From 2-01-FULL-39-33 sp964361645 (GTDB lineage Bacteria > Patescibacteriota > Patescibacteriia > 2-01-FULL-39-33), in assembly GCA_964361645.1 (NCBI GenBank), contig CAYIBK010000001.1, forward strand, positions 10,160-74,159: a DNA stretch of 64,000 bases. The letters are read 5' to 3'. This document shows positions 8,063 through 14,920 of the stretch, in pieces; the first letter of the stretch is position 1, and the number at the start of each line of letters is the position of its first letter. The notes under the pieces are model-generated. The model saw nothing but the letters and a program-made list of their open reading frames with translations, was not told the origin of the DNA and made no database searches. A program made the position numbers and the translations under genes.

Positions 8063-8092
8063 ACTTATAACTTATAATTTAGAACTTATAAC
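8063..8092. repeat. ACTTATAA inverted repeat, left end of the four-helix-bundle cassette
   Basis: ACTTATAACTTATAA...AACTTATAAC is the approximate reverse complement of 8433-8463. It is built from 7-9-base ACTTATA units. Confidence 0.7.
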
Positions 8093-8430
8093 TTTTTTAT
8101 TATACCCCATAACATTTTTCCAATATCATCTGATAGTTTAATTAGTTTATCATAATCTTCTTTTTTTAAATAATTTTCTCTAAACGAAAAAAACAACAAA
8201 TATTTAGATTCTTTAAGTGATCCGTAAGAGATCTCAAGAAAATTTTTATAGACTTTATCTCTACCTCTAGCATATCCTTCGATATAGTTTAACATCACAG
8301 ACATTGATGATCTTCTTAATTGTGATGTAATACCATAAATTTCTTCTTTAGGAAAATTTCTACTAAATCTATAAATCAAATAAATATATTGATCAATTTT
8401 TATCTTTAAATCATCATGGAATTCACCCAT
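8086..8430 (-). CDS. Four-helix-bundle protein, 23S rRNA intervening-sequence type
   Basis: 114 residues matching the four-helix-bundle family first known from intervening sequences in 23S rRNA genes. The features are an N-terminal helix ending in RFSRNFPKEEIYGITSQLRRS, then the conserved NYIEGYARGRDKVYKNFLEISYGSL-type stretch, then a last helix with DDIGKMLWGII. The molecular function of the family is not established. Here the gene stands between tmk and P-loop kinase 2, bracketed by inverted ACTTATAA repeats (8063-8092, 8433-8463). It resembles the way such genes travel inside structured insertions in rRNA, but here it is outside an rRNA gene. Confidence 0.85.
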   Translation of the reverse strand: MGEFHDDLKIKIDQYIYLIYRFSRNFPKEEIYGITSQLRRSSMSVMLNYIEGYARGRDKVYKNFLEISYGSLKESKYLLFFSFRENYLKKEDYDKLIKLSDDIGKMLWGIIKKL

Positions 8431-8432
8431 AG

Positions 8433-8463
8433 ACTTATAAGTTATGAGTTATAAGTTATAAGT
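8433..8463. repeat. ACTTATAA inverted repeat, right end of the cassette
   Basis: ACTTATAAGTTATGAGTTATAAG... is the reverse complement, with few mismatches, of 8063-8092. It carries the stop codon and last codons of the neighbouring kinase gene (stop at 8442-8444). Confidence 0.7.
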
Positions 8464-9017
8464 TTCATGATTTTATCTATTTGAGTATAAAGATGTTTAT
8501 AATCACTATTATTATCAATAGAGAATTTGGCAGATTTCCCTATTTTTTTTATTTCGGTTTCTGTGGAGAGATTAGAATCTTTAGTAAACTGGGCCCAAGT
8601 CTTGGTTTTGTCATCTTTGTTTTGAGATCTTTTAATAATTCGCTTATATCGGATTTTAGGATCCGTCTCTATATTTATTAAAATAAAATTTTTTAATTTA
8701 TTGATACGGGTCATATCCGATTTTAATCTGATATTGGGCAGACAGACCACGGGCTTTTTGCTAGTTTTAATTTCTTGGGTAATAATCTTAGCTAATATAT
8801 CCTGGCCAAATTCATCTCTTAGGACAATGCCTAAATTAGCCATATTAATCCTAGTTTGGGGCAAATAAAGACGATCTAAAATATCTCGCAGTGGTTGGGA
8901 GAAACTGATGGTTTGGGAATTATATTTTTTAACTAAATAATCAGCCACCGTATCTTTACCGCTGGCTATTTCACCAATTAGACCAATAATTATTTTAGTG
9001 TTTGGTTTTTTGACCAT
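8442..9017 (-). CDS. P-loop nucleotide kinase-like protein, paralogue 2
   Basis: 191 residues with Walker A GEIASGKDT at 15-23, strongly similar throughout to the protein at 6775-7332. The shared blocks are FSQPLRDILDRLYLPQTR, FGQDILAK, VCLPNIRLKSD, RSQNKDDKTKTWAQF and FSIDNNSD. The two copies have diverged enough to suggest different substrates or an old duplication. The last codons (ITYNS) and the stop are provided by the inverted repeat that bounds the four-helix-bundle cassette, so the native C-terminus may have been replaced. It is likely co-transcribed with the four-helix-bundle gene and tmk. Confidence 0.75.
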   Translation of the reverse strand: MVKKPNTKIIIGLIGEIASGKDTVADYLVKKYNSQTISFSQPLRDILDRLYLPQTRINMANLGIVLRDEFGQDILAKIITQEIKTSKKPVVCLPNIRLKSDMTRINKLKNFILINIETDPKIRYKRIIKRSQNKDDKTKTWAQFTKDSNLSTETEIKKIGKSAKFSIDNNSDYKHLYTQIDKIMKLITYNS

Positions 9018-9060
9018 ATTTAATCTTTTATATATTTTATCACAGATACTGCAGTTAACA

Positions 9061-9092
9061 AAAAACAGTCCGCCCGAGGCGGACTGTTTTTA
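9061..9092 (-). terminator. Rho-independent terminator after rplA
   Basis: AAAAACAGTCCGCC/GGCGGACTGTTTTT with loop CGA, just beyond the rplA stop. It marks the end of the secE-nusG-rplK-rplA operon. Confidence 0.9.
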
Positions 9093-9104
9093 TAGTTATA
9101 TTTA

Positions 9105-9806
9105 TTATTTTGATAAATCAATTTTAATGCCTGGACCCATAGTTGTTGATAGACTCACCTTTTTGATGTAATTGCCCTTGGCGCTCGATGGCTTGGCCTT
9201 GCCTATACCATCCATTAGAGAGGAAAAGTTTTCTATTAATTTTTCTTTATCAAATGAGGCTCGGCCGATCATAACATGTAAATTACCACTATCATCATTT
9301 TTGAAGCCCACTTTGCCTTTCTTTAAATTAGCCACAGCTTCAGCAATATTTTGGGTAACAGTGCCGTCTTTAGGGTTAGGCATTAGGCCTTTTGGCCCTA
9401 AAATTTTAGCTACTAGAGCTAACATTCTCATAGCCGATGGAGTGGAGACTAAAATATCAAAATCTATTTTGCCTTTCTTAATTTCTTCTATCAAATCAGC
9501 TTCACCCACCAAATCAGCTCCAGCTGTTTTAGCGGCTTTCAATTGATCGCTGTTGTCAGATACCACGGCAATTCTAATAGTTTTACCAGTGCCATGAGGC
9601 AAGGAGACGGAACTTCTGATTTGTTGATCGCTTTTTTTTGGGTTGATACCTAGCTTAACATGCACTTCTACTCCGGCATCAAATTTGACAGTGGAAGTGG
9701 CCTTAGCTAGTTCCATAGCTTCAGCTAGAGGATAAAGTTTTTTAGGATCGATTTTCTCCTTAATTTCCTTAAATCTTTTAGAAGCTGGATGATTTACTTT
9801 TTTCAT
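9105..9806 (-). CDS. rplA: 50S ribosomal protein L1
   Basis: L1 binds 23S rRNA at the mobile L1 stalk and takes part in E-site tRNA release. In many bacteria it also represses its own operon. The 233-residue length and signature are standard: VEVHVKLGINPKKSDQQIR, SLPHGTGK, and the conserved LGPKGLMPNPKDGTVT block with the adjacent KGKVGFKNDDSGN. It is the last gene of the operon. It is separated from rplK by 264 bases containing an inverted-repeat element, much more than the usual gap. No Shine-Dalgarno sequence is evident. Confidence 0.97.
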   Translation of the reverse strand: MKKVNHPASKRFKEIKEKIDPKKLYPLAEAMELAKATSTVKFDAGVEVHVKLGINPKKSDQQIRSSVSLPHGTGKTIRIAVVSDNSDQLKAAKTAGADLVGEADLIEEIKKGKIDFDILVSTPSAMRMLALVAKILGPKGLMPNPKDGTVTQNIAEAVANLKKGKVGFKNDDSGNLHVMIGRASFDKEKLIENFSSLMDGIGKAKPSSAKGNYIKKVSLSTTMGPGIKIDLSK

Positions 9807-9825
9807 ATTTTTTTTGTGGTTACAC

Positions 9826-9920
9826 TGTCATTGCGAGGTAGTGGAGCGGGTCCTCGCGAAGGCGGGGAAGCAATCTTATGTTTATAATCCATGGGATTGC
9901 TTCGCGGGCTCGCAATGACA
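9826..9920. repeat. CATTGCGAGG-family element between rplK and rplA
   Basis: The left arm TGTCATTGCGAGG...GAAGCAATC and right arm GGATTGCTTCG...CTCGCAATGACA are complementary. The left arm also holds a nested GTCCTCGCGAAGGCGGGG segment. Confidence 0.88.
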
Positions 9921-10070
9921 TATTGTAAGATCTGATTAATTATTCAATAAGTCTTTTTCTCAAAATAACAGTGTAAACCAAGTTACGCGGTGTTAGCGAA
10001 CTAATATTTTAGCTCTCCCGCCTTAATTAATTCTTTTAATCTTTAATTTTTAATTTTAAATCTGCAATCT

Positions 10071-10496
10071 TTAATCTTTAATTTCTACACCCATTTGTCT
10101 GGCAGTGCCAGCAATAATTCTAGCAGCCATTTTTACATCTCTAGTATTTAAATCTGGCATTTTTATTTTGGCGATTTCTTCTAATTGTTTTTGGGTTATT
10201 GTGCCTACTTTTTCCTTTGGAGTTTTACTAGAACCTTTTTTAATACCCAAAGCCTTTTTGATTAGTTCTCCAGCGGGTGGGGTTTTTAGGATGAAATCAT
10301 AAGATCTATTGTCATAGACGGTTATTTCTACCGGAATAATGTCACCCCGCTTATCGGCTGTGGCATCATTAAACTTTTGGCAGAACTCGGCAATATTTAA
10401 TCCATGCTGTCCCAAAGCCGGCCCGACAGGTGGCGCTGGGTTAGCGGCTCCGCCAGGAATTTGTAATTTGATTACTGTTTTTATTTTTTTTGCCAT
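10071..10496 (-). CDS. rplK: 50S ribosomal protein L11
   Basis: L11 binds the GTPase-associated centre of 23S rRNA. 141 residues, the normal length. The N-terminal signature KLQIPGGAANPAPPVGPALGQHG is intact, including the proline-rich switch used by translation factors. The C-terminal rRNA-binding domain ends ARIIAGTARQMGVEIKD. It follows nusG and precedes rplA on the same strand. Confidence 0.97.
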   Translation of the reverse strand: MAKKIKTVIKLQIPGGAANPAPPVGPALGQHGLNIAEFCQKFNDATADKRGDIIPVEITVYDNRSYDFILKTPPAGELIKKALGIKKGSSKTPKEKVGTITQKQLEEIAKIKMPDLNTRDVKMAARIIAGTARQMGVEIKD

Positions 10497-10625
10497 ACAA
10501 TTTAGCTTATAGATTATAGCTTATAGCTTATGGATTGTTTATAAATTTCATAAGTTATTGGCTATAAACTGATTTTTTATTTTTATTATTTAACTATATA
10601 CTATTAGCCACATACCATATGCTAA

Positions 10626-11171
10626 TTATATTTTTTTAATCTGTAAGAAATCAAGTTCTACCGAAGTTTCTCGACCAAACATGGAAATCATCACTTTTAC
10701 CTTGCCTCTAGTCTCATCAATACTAGCCACTTTGCCCTCCATATTTTTAAACGGACCATCAGAAATTCTAACCGGATCGTTTTTAGCGACATCAATTTGG
10801 TATTCAGGCTCGTTAACGCCCATTCTCTTTTGAAGTGATTTTATTTCTTCATCGGAAACAGGTGTTGGTGTGGTGCCCGATCCCACAAAGCCGGTGACAT
10901 GAGGAGTATTTCTAACCACATACCAAGATTCATCGGTAACAACCATTTCTACTAGCACATAGCCAGGATAGATCTTGTCTTCTACCACTTTCCTTTTGCC
11001 GTTTTTGATTTTAATCTTTTTCTCCTTGGGGATTAAGACATTGAAGATTTTGTCTTCCATGTCCATAGATTCAATACGCTGTTTTAGATTATGTTCTACC
11101 GCCTCCTCAAGGCCAGAATAGGTGTGCAGGACATACCAACGCCTGCCCAAGTTTAATGTTTGTTTGGCCAT
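10626..11171 (-). CDS. nusG: Transcription termination/antitermination protein NusG
   Basis: NusG binds RNA polymerase and couples it to Rho or the ribosome. The 181-residue protein has the NGN domain starting RRWYVLHTYSGLEEAVEHNL with PGYVLVEM and the VRNTPHVTGFVG block. A C-terminal KOW domain (DPVRISDGPFKNMEGKV) follows. The spacer to secE is an AT-only palindromic stretch (11172-11275). Confidence 0.97.
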   Translation of the reverse strand: MAKQTLNLGRRWYVLHTYSGLEEAVEHNLKQRIESMDMEDKIFNVLIPKEKKIKIKNGKRKVVEDKIYPGYVLVEMVVTDESWYVVRNTPHVTGFVGSGTTPTPVSDEEIKSLQKRMGVNEPEYQIDVAKNDPVRISDGPFKNMEGKVASIDETRGKVKVMISMFGRETSVELDFLQIKKI

Positions 11172-11280
11172 ATTTTTAATTAATTTCTAATTTTTAATTT
11201 CTAATTTAAAAATTAATTAATTAATTTTTAAATTTTAAAATTGTTTAGAAATTAGAAATTTTTAAATTACTTTTTAATTA

Positions 11281-11469
11281 TTAGATAATCTTTTCTATTA
11301 TTTGGGTTAAAGCCATATCCACAACGCCCAAGAAAGCAGCTACCGCTAAAGAAATTATAATCACCAAGATGGTGTGTTGCTTAATTTCTTTTCTGGTTGG
11401 CCAAGTTACTTTTTTAACTTCATTTTTAGAATCCTTGATGTATTGGATTAAATTGTTTATTTGACTCAT
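11281..11469 (-). CDS. secE: Preprotein translocase subunit SecE
   Basis: A small SecYEG subunit of 62 residues with one transmembrane helix (about residues 30-55). The amphipathic N-terminal signature ELKKVTWPTRKE appears here as NEVKKVTWPTRKEIKQHT. It is the first gene of the operon with nusG, rplK and rplA. Confidence 0.95.
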   Translation of the reverse strand: MSQINNLIQYIKDSKNEVKKVTWPTRKEIKQHTILVIIISLAVAAFLGVVDMALTQIIEKII

Positions 11470-11588
11470 TTTGTTTAGTTTTACCCAGCACCAATTTATT
11501 GATTACTGGCCCATATTATTGTTTATTTTTTTGCTAAATTAAGTCTTAAATTAGTGCTTGGATTTAGCAAAATAAAAGTATCTTAAAA

Positions 11589-11602
11589 CCCCCTCTCGGG
11601 GG
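11589..11602 (-). promoter_or_regulatory. GC hairpin in the secE leader
   Basis: CCCCCTCTCGGGGG, a 5-base all-GC stem with a 4-base loop, lies in the leader between the promoter and secE. It resembles the core of the C-rich/G-rich repeat family. A regulatory role is only possible, not shown. Confidence 0.45.
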
Positions 11603-11621
11603 AAGTTCAATTTACAAGTTG

Positions 11622-11650
11622 ATTATATACTAATTTAAAATAAAAAGCAA
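11622..11650 (-). promoter_or_regulatory. Promoter of the secE-nusG-rplK-rplA operon
   Basis: On the minus strand TTGCTT (11645-11650), a 17-base spacer and a perfect TATAAT (11622-11627), about 150 bases before secE. Confidence 0.75.
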
Positions 11651-11706
11651 GTGTTTTTATTTATCTAATTTATCCATATAAAAGGCTTTGTTAATATCAT
11701 TTTTAT

Positions 11707-11735
11707 TTGACAAACTACCAATAAATCATTAAAAT
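11707..11735 (+). promoter_or_regulatory. Sigma-70-type promoter of the small cysteine-rich gene
   Basis: TTGACA (11707-11712), a 17-base spacer and TAAAAT (11730-11735). A Shine-Dalgarno site, AGGAG (11767-11771), lies 7 bases before the ATG. Confidence 0.75.
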
Positions 11736-11778
11736 CCAGTTTATCGCACCTTAGGGTTAAAAACATAGGAGACGCTTT

Positions 11779-12018
11779 ATGGCTATCACTGGTGTATCAG
11801 TTTTTACCACTAGGAATCAGTGCCAATGCAATTGCATTATTGTCAGAGGTAATGGTTTCCCGGTATTTGAGAATCATTGTGATGTTGGCTTTGCAGCCAA
11901 TCACAATTTATCAGAAGAAGATGTTTTAGCCTTGCTTGGCAAACATCCACTAGCTAAAGTGATTTTTGCTAATTTTCTGGGTAGAGCGGGTTGTTGGGAA
12001 GTCCAATTGGCTGTCTAA
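11779..12018 (+). CDS. Small orphan cysteine-containing protein, unknown function
   Basis: 79 residues, not recognised. It has a CQCNC cluster near the N-terminus (about residues 15-19), another Cys near 34 and one near 72, and a short acidic helix LSEEDVLALLGKHP. There is no signal peptide or transmembrane segment. Like the gene at 1885 it is a self-contained unit with a TTGACA/TAAAAT promoter, a perfectly spaced AGGAG and a strong terminator, and its base composition is less AT-rich than its surroundings. The cysteine cluster might bind metal, but that is speculative. Confidence 0.75.
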   Translation: MAITGVSVFTTRNQCQCNCIIVRGNGFPVFENHCDVGFAANHNLSEEDVLALLGKHPLAKVIFANFLGRAGCWEVQLAV

Positions 12019-12023
12019 AACAT

Positions 12024-12052
12024 AAAAATCCTGAATAATCAGGATTTTTTTA
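12024..12052 (+). terminator. Rho-independent terminator of the small cysteine-rich gene
   Basis: AAAAATCCTGA/TCAGGATTTTTT with loop ATAA, directly after the stop. Confidence 0.9.
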
Positions 12053-12116
12053 ATTCTTGTTATTTTTGGCTATATTTTCAGCTAATATATCGGGGATAAG
12101 TGACTTACCTGACATT
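12052..12116 (-). pseudogene. Decayed 3' end of a helix-turn-helix gene
   Basis: On the minus strand the codons read ILAENIAKNNKN-stop. This resembles FAEDIAKNNNQEP-stop at the end of the intact helix-turn-helix gene (13494-13817). At DNA level, GCTGA..ATATAGCCAAAAATAACAA is shared with two differences. Only about 20 codons remain. It lies just outside one end of the inverted-repeat-bounded pair of genes. Confidence 0.5.
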
Positions 12117-12132
12117 TTTTAGTAAATTCAAT
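12107..12132. repeat. 26-base inverted repeat, left end
   Basis: Matches the reverse complement of 13283-13308 at 24 of 26 positions; the core is ACCTGACATTTTT. It brackets the lipoprotein and membrane-protein genes. Confidence 0.8.
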
Positions 12133-12133
12133 A

Positions 12134-12697
12134 TTACTTATTTAGAGAGCTAAGCACCTGAAAAAGTTCTCCCTCGCATTTTATAGAACCATTTATAACA
12201 CCGTTTAAAACTTGTTTATTTGCTTCTTCTAATTTTAACAAATTATTATACAGACAAATCATGTTTTTTCCTACCCAGGCAGGATTGGGATTTGTATTGT
12301 ATCTAGTCAACATCTTACATCCCCCTTGTTCTTGACCAATTATTTCATAGTAGTATTCCGCACCCACGGCAGATGCTTTCATTGTTGCTTTTTCACATTT
12401 GGAAAATTTCTGTTCAAAACAATCCTGGCTACCACAATTAATGGTTTGTGTTACTGGAGTTTCTATGTGAATTCGGTCGCCATTATTATTTTCGGTCGTA
12501 GATGCTTGAATGGTTGTGGTGATTTCTCTGCTACTATCGGCGCTGCTGTCAACGCGTTCTGGATTTGGCTGATTAACATTTTCATTAATATTAGCCATTG
12601 GTTGATTGGCGTTTTGATTTATGGTTGGTGTTTGTCGGGTACAGCCGACTAAAGCCAAGCTCACCACAAATAAGGATAATAAGAATGGTTTTTTCAT
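12134..12697 (-). CDS. Predicted lipoprotein of unknown function
   Basis: 187 residues. A type II signal peptide MKKPFLLSLFVVSLALVGC ends in the lipobox LVGC with Cys19 as the lipidation site. A Thr/Asn/Gln-rich linker follows to about residue 75. The C-terminal domain has paired cysteines (CGSQDC, KCEKA, GGCKML, MICLYN, IKCEG), which suggests a disulfide-stabilised extracellular fold. It is likely co-transcribed with the membrane protein 13 bases upstream. Both genes sit between 26-base inverted repeats. No family was recognised. Confidence 0.75.
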   Translation of the reverse strand: MKKPFLLSLFVVSLALVGCTRQTPTINQNANQPMANINENVNQPNPERVDSSADSSREITTTIQASTTENNNGDRIHIETPVTQTINCGSQDCFEQKFSKCEKATMKASAVGAEYYYEIIGQEQGGCKMLTRYNTNPNPAWVGKNMICLYNNLLKLEEANKQVLNGVINGSIKCEGELFQVLSSLNK

Positions 12698-12710
12698 AGA
12701 TTCGATTAGA

Positions 12711-13277
12711 TTATTGATCAGAATTTAAATTATGTAAAGTATTTTTAATAAAAGAAATTAACGGATCGATAGAAAAATATATTAGAGTTGAAAATGAAGA
12801 TAGTCCAGCGAAGAAAAGTAATAATAAAATAAAAAATCCCCAATCATTTTTGTTGGATAATTGTGCCCATGACAAAGACGATATTGCCAGTAAAAATAAA
12901 ATAATTATAATACCTAGAGAAATGGCAATTTTGTATTTAATTCGTATAATAATTTTGCGATTAGTTAACTTGAAAAATAAATATCGTATAATTTCGGAAA
13001 CGATAAATATCAACAAAGAAATTTTGAAAACAATACCCATAACAATCACCGTATCAATATTATTGGTATTTGGCTCTAATAAATGAAGCTTAAATAGATA
13101 GCTCAATAAATAGTTTATTGCCTCAATTGAATAAAAATTGGTTATTATAAAAAATATCGCGAAAATAATTGGAATTATCACAAATGTTAAAAAATAGGAT
13201 TTGATATAATTTATCGCACATTTTATTAAATAATCCGTAATAGTAGTCTTCAATTTTGTATTATTTTTAGTAATCAT
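12711..13277 (-). CDS. Predicted four-helix membrane protein
   Basis: 188 residues with about four transmembrane segments (near residues 28-48, 75-98, 112-135 and 142-165), a short basic N-terminus and no recognised motif. The ATG at 13277 is only 6 bases inside the right-hand inverted repeat. It precedes the lipoprotein gene and is probably in one transcript with it; a membrane partner for the lipoprotein is an inference from this pairing. Confidence 0.7.
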   Translation of the reverse strand: MITKNNTKLKTTITDYLIKCAINYIKSYFLTFVIIPIIFAIFFIITNFYSIEAINYLLSYLFKLHLLEPNTNNIDTVIVMGIVFKISLLIFIVSEIIRYLFFKLTNRKIIIRIKYKIAISLGIIIILFLLAISSLSWAQLSNKNDWGFFILLLLFFAGLSSFSTLIYFSIDPLISFIKNTLHNLNSDQ

Positions 13278-13282
13278 AAGGC

Positions 13283-13308
13283 ATTAAATTTACTGAAAAA
13301 TGTCAGGT
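13283..13308. repeat. 26-base inverted repeat, right end
   Basis: The reverse complement matches 12107-12132 at 24 of 26 positions. Together they bound a 1.2-kb unit. Confidence 0.8.
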
Positions 13309-13482
13309 ATTTCGCAGAACTCATTTCTATGCGAATTAATTTAATAAATGTTGCTTGTTATGGTGTATTATGCGAAGCATTTAATATAAATACAAAACAT
13401 TTAATTATTTTAATTTTATCATTTCATCATTAAAATATGCAAACATATTTGGATCGGGTTATAACCGGCCATTAAAAACATT

Positions 13483-13504
13483 AAGAGCCCATTTTAGGGC
13501 TCTT
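13483..13504 (-). terminator. Terminator overlapping the stop of the helix-turn-helix gene
   Basis: AAGAGCCC/GGGCTCTT with loop ATTTTA. The TAA stop codon lies in the loop, and a short T-rich stretch follows on the minus strand. Confidence 0.65.
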
Positions 13505-13817
13505 GGTTGTTATTTTTGGCTATATCCTCAGCAAATTTCGGGTTGGGGGAGTAGAGTTTGTTTTTTATCTTCCACTGGCTAGTTTTGGGCTCATTGTCCA
13601 AATATTGCCCTATACCGTCATTATTGAATTTATTTTTAACTTTAGTTTTAGTTTGTGACCATTTAAGCAAACTGTCAAAATTAATCTTATACACACCCCT
13701 AACAACTATGTATCTAAGCTCACCATCTTTTATGGCTCGTCTGACAGTTTTTTCGCTTACCCCAAATAGGTTGGCGGCTTGCGAAGGAGTAATTCTAATC
13801 GGCTGTGTTTGAGCCAT
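13494..13817 (-). CDS. Excisionase/MerR-like helix-turn-helix DNA-binding protein
   Basis: 107 residues from the ATG at 13817. A TTG at 13847 would add ten residues (MELDKLLTKT), but the ATG fits the domain better. The N-terminal domain ITPSQAANLFGVSEKTVRRAIKDGELRYIVVRGVYKINFDSLLKW is a typical winged helix-turn-helix of the excisionase/helix-turn-helix 17 group. The tail is basic and Asn-rich. It could be a repressor or an excision factor. A 30-base palindrome that could be its operator lies about 150 bases upstream, and a decayed copy of its 3' end lies at 12052-12116. Confidence 0.8.
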   Translation of the reverse strand: MAQTQPIRITPSQAANLFGVSEKTVRRAIKDGELRYIVVRGVYKINFDSLLKWSQTKTKVKNKFNNDGIGQYLDNEPKTSQWKIKNKLYSPNPKFAEDIAKNNNQEP

Positions 13818-13970
13818 AGTTTTAGTTAAAAGTTTATCAAGTTCCAAAGTTAAAAGTTATAAGTATAAAAAACATAAAATACTTTATAAACTCCTGCTTG
13901 CCAGTTTGTCTGCCGTAGGCATGGCAGACAGGTTCTACTTTTTACTTTAAAATTACATGTGGATAAGTCG

Positions 13971-14000
13971 AGATTTGTCTAGACATGTCTAGACAAATCT
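13971..14000. promoter_or_regulatory. 30-base perfect palindrome, putative operator
   Basis: AGATTTGTCTAGACA/TGTCTAGACAAATCT is fully self-complementary and contains two abutting copies of the 10-base palindrome TGTCTAGACA. Tandem half-sites like this are typical of a dimeric repressor site. It lies between the helix-turn-helix gene and the sigma-factor gene. Confidence 0.65.
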
Positions 14001-14049
14001 TAACACTACAGATTTTTGATGTCAATAATTTTAGCATTGTTTTTTACTA

Positions 14050-14176
14050 TCATTGCGAGGCACGAAACAATCCCACAGTAATAAAATCAAGGGATCCCTT
14101 CTCCCGCATCAAGTGCGGGGTCGGGATGACGCTTCGCGTCAGATTGCTTCTCCGCCCTGGGCGGATCGCAATGACT
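14050..14176. repeat. CATTGCGAGG-family element with a nested GGGATCCCTTCTCCCGC segment
   Basis: The outer arms are CATTGCGAGGCACGAAACAATC and GATTGCTTC...CGCAATGAC. The middle holds a second palindromic sequence (CCGCATCAAGTGCGG). Confidence 0.85.
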
Positions 14177-14202
14177 AGGGAATTGACAGATAGTGTTTTA
14201 CG

Positions 14203-14250
14203 TGTTATTAGTTATAAGTTTTAAGTTATAAGTTATGGGTTATAAGTTAA
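14203..14250. repeat. TTATAAGTT tandem units
   Basis: Five imperfect TTATAAGTT/TTTTAAGTT units in a row. The same unit builds the inverted repeats at 8063 and 8433. Confidence 0.7.
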
Positions 14251-14261
14251 GCGAAATCCAG

Positions 14262-14290
14262 TTGACATTCTATTTTCTTTTTATTATAAT
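14262..14290 (+). promoter_or_regulatory. Consensus promoter of the sigma factor gene
   Basis: A perfect TTGACA (14262-14267), a 17-base spacer and a perfect TATAAT (14285-14290), 84 bases before the start codon. This points to transcription by the housekeeping sigma factor. Confidence 0.85.
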
Positions 14291-14374
14291 TTACTTTGTT
14301 TACTAATTTTACACTAATTGTTATAGCTGGCTGGAAACAACTGTAACAAATTACTAATTTTCTCGTCATAATAA

Positions 14375-14920
14375 ATGAGGAATCCACTGAATTTAAAGAT
14401 TCTTTTTTTGAAAGTGAAAAATCAGGATCCAGAGGCTTTCGGAAGCTTTTACGATTTATATGTAACCCGTATATATCGTTTTGTTTTTTTCAAGATAAAT
14501 TCAGTTTCTGATGCCCAAGATTTGACTTCCGAGGTGTTTTTAAAGCTTTGGCAGTGTATTAAAGAAGGCAAGGATATTAAGAATTTGAATGCTTTTACCT
14601 ACATGATCGCCCGCAATCTAGTGATAGATTTTTACCGGCAGAATAGTAAATTAGAGGATCCGATATCAGATGACCACACTAATATACCCGATGAGCAGAA
14701 AGATATCCTGCGCCAGCAGATAATGGATTCGGAATTAAATGATGTTTTAAAAGGTATTGAAAATTTAAAAGACGAATATAAAGAAATTATTATTTTAAGA
14801 TATTTAGACGAATTATCCATTTCCGAGATTGCCTCGGTGGTGGGCAAATCCAATGGAGCGGTCAGGGTGCTCTTATATAGAGCCACCAAAGCTTTAAAAG
14901 AAAATATCAATGACACATAA
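14375..14920 (+). CDS. ECF-type RNA polymerase sigma factor
   Basis: 181 residues with sigma-70 region 2 (DPEAFGSFYDLYVTRIYRFVF through DAQDLTSEVFLKLWQ) and region 4 (LRYLDELSISEIASVVGKSNGAVRVLLYRATKAL). Region 3 is absent, as in ECF factors. It overlaps the DUF5667 gene by 11 bases, which indicates translational coupling. In ECF systems such a partner usually restrains the sigma factor at the membrane. The proposed regulon, the surface-protein genes just downstream, is inferred from position only. Confidence 0.92.
   Translation: MRNPLNLKILFLKVKNQDPEAFGSFYDLYVTRIYRFVFFKINSVSDAQDLTSEVFLKLWQCIKEGKDIKNLNAFTYMIARNLVIDFYRQNSKLEDPISDDHTNIPDEQKDILRQQIMDSELNDVLKGIENLKDEYKEIIILRYLDELSISEIASVVGKSNGAVRVLLYRATKALKENINDT

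Larger units (their letters stand above)
13848..14374. other. Regulatory and repeat-rich spacer before the sigma-factor gene
   Basis: No gene. It contains TTATAAGT-type units (13848-13865 and 14203-14250), a CTGCCGTAGGCATGGCAGACAGG palindrome variant near 13911-13932, a DnaA-box-like TTATCCACA on the minus strand (13958-13966), a 30-base palindrome, a large CATTGCGAGG-family element and a consensus promoter. Confidence 0.7.

Noticed and set aside
14333..14367. GGAAAC...CGTC as a possible autoregulated ECF promoter before the sigma gene
   Set aside because: The spacing of 25 bases is too long for an ECF promoter, and a perfect sigma-70 promoter lies just upstream.
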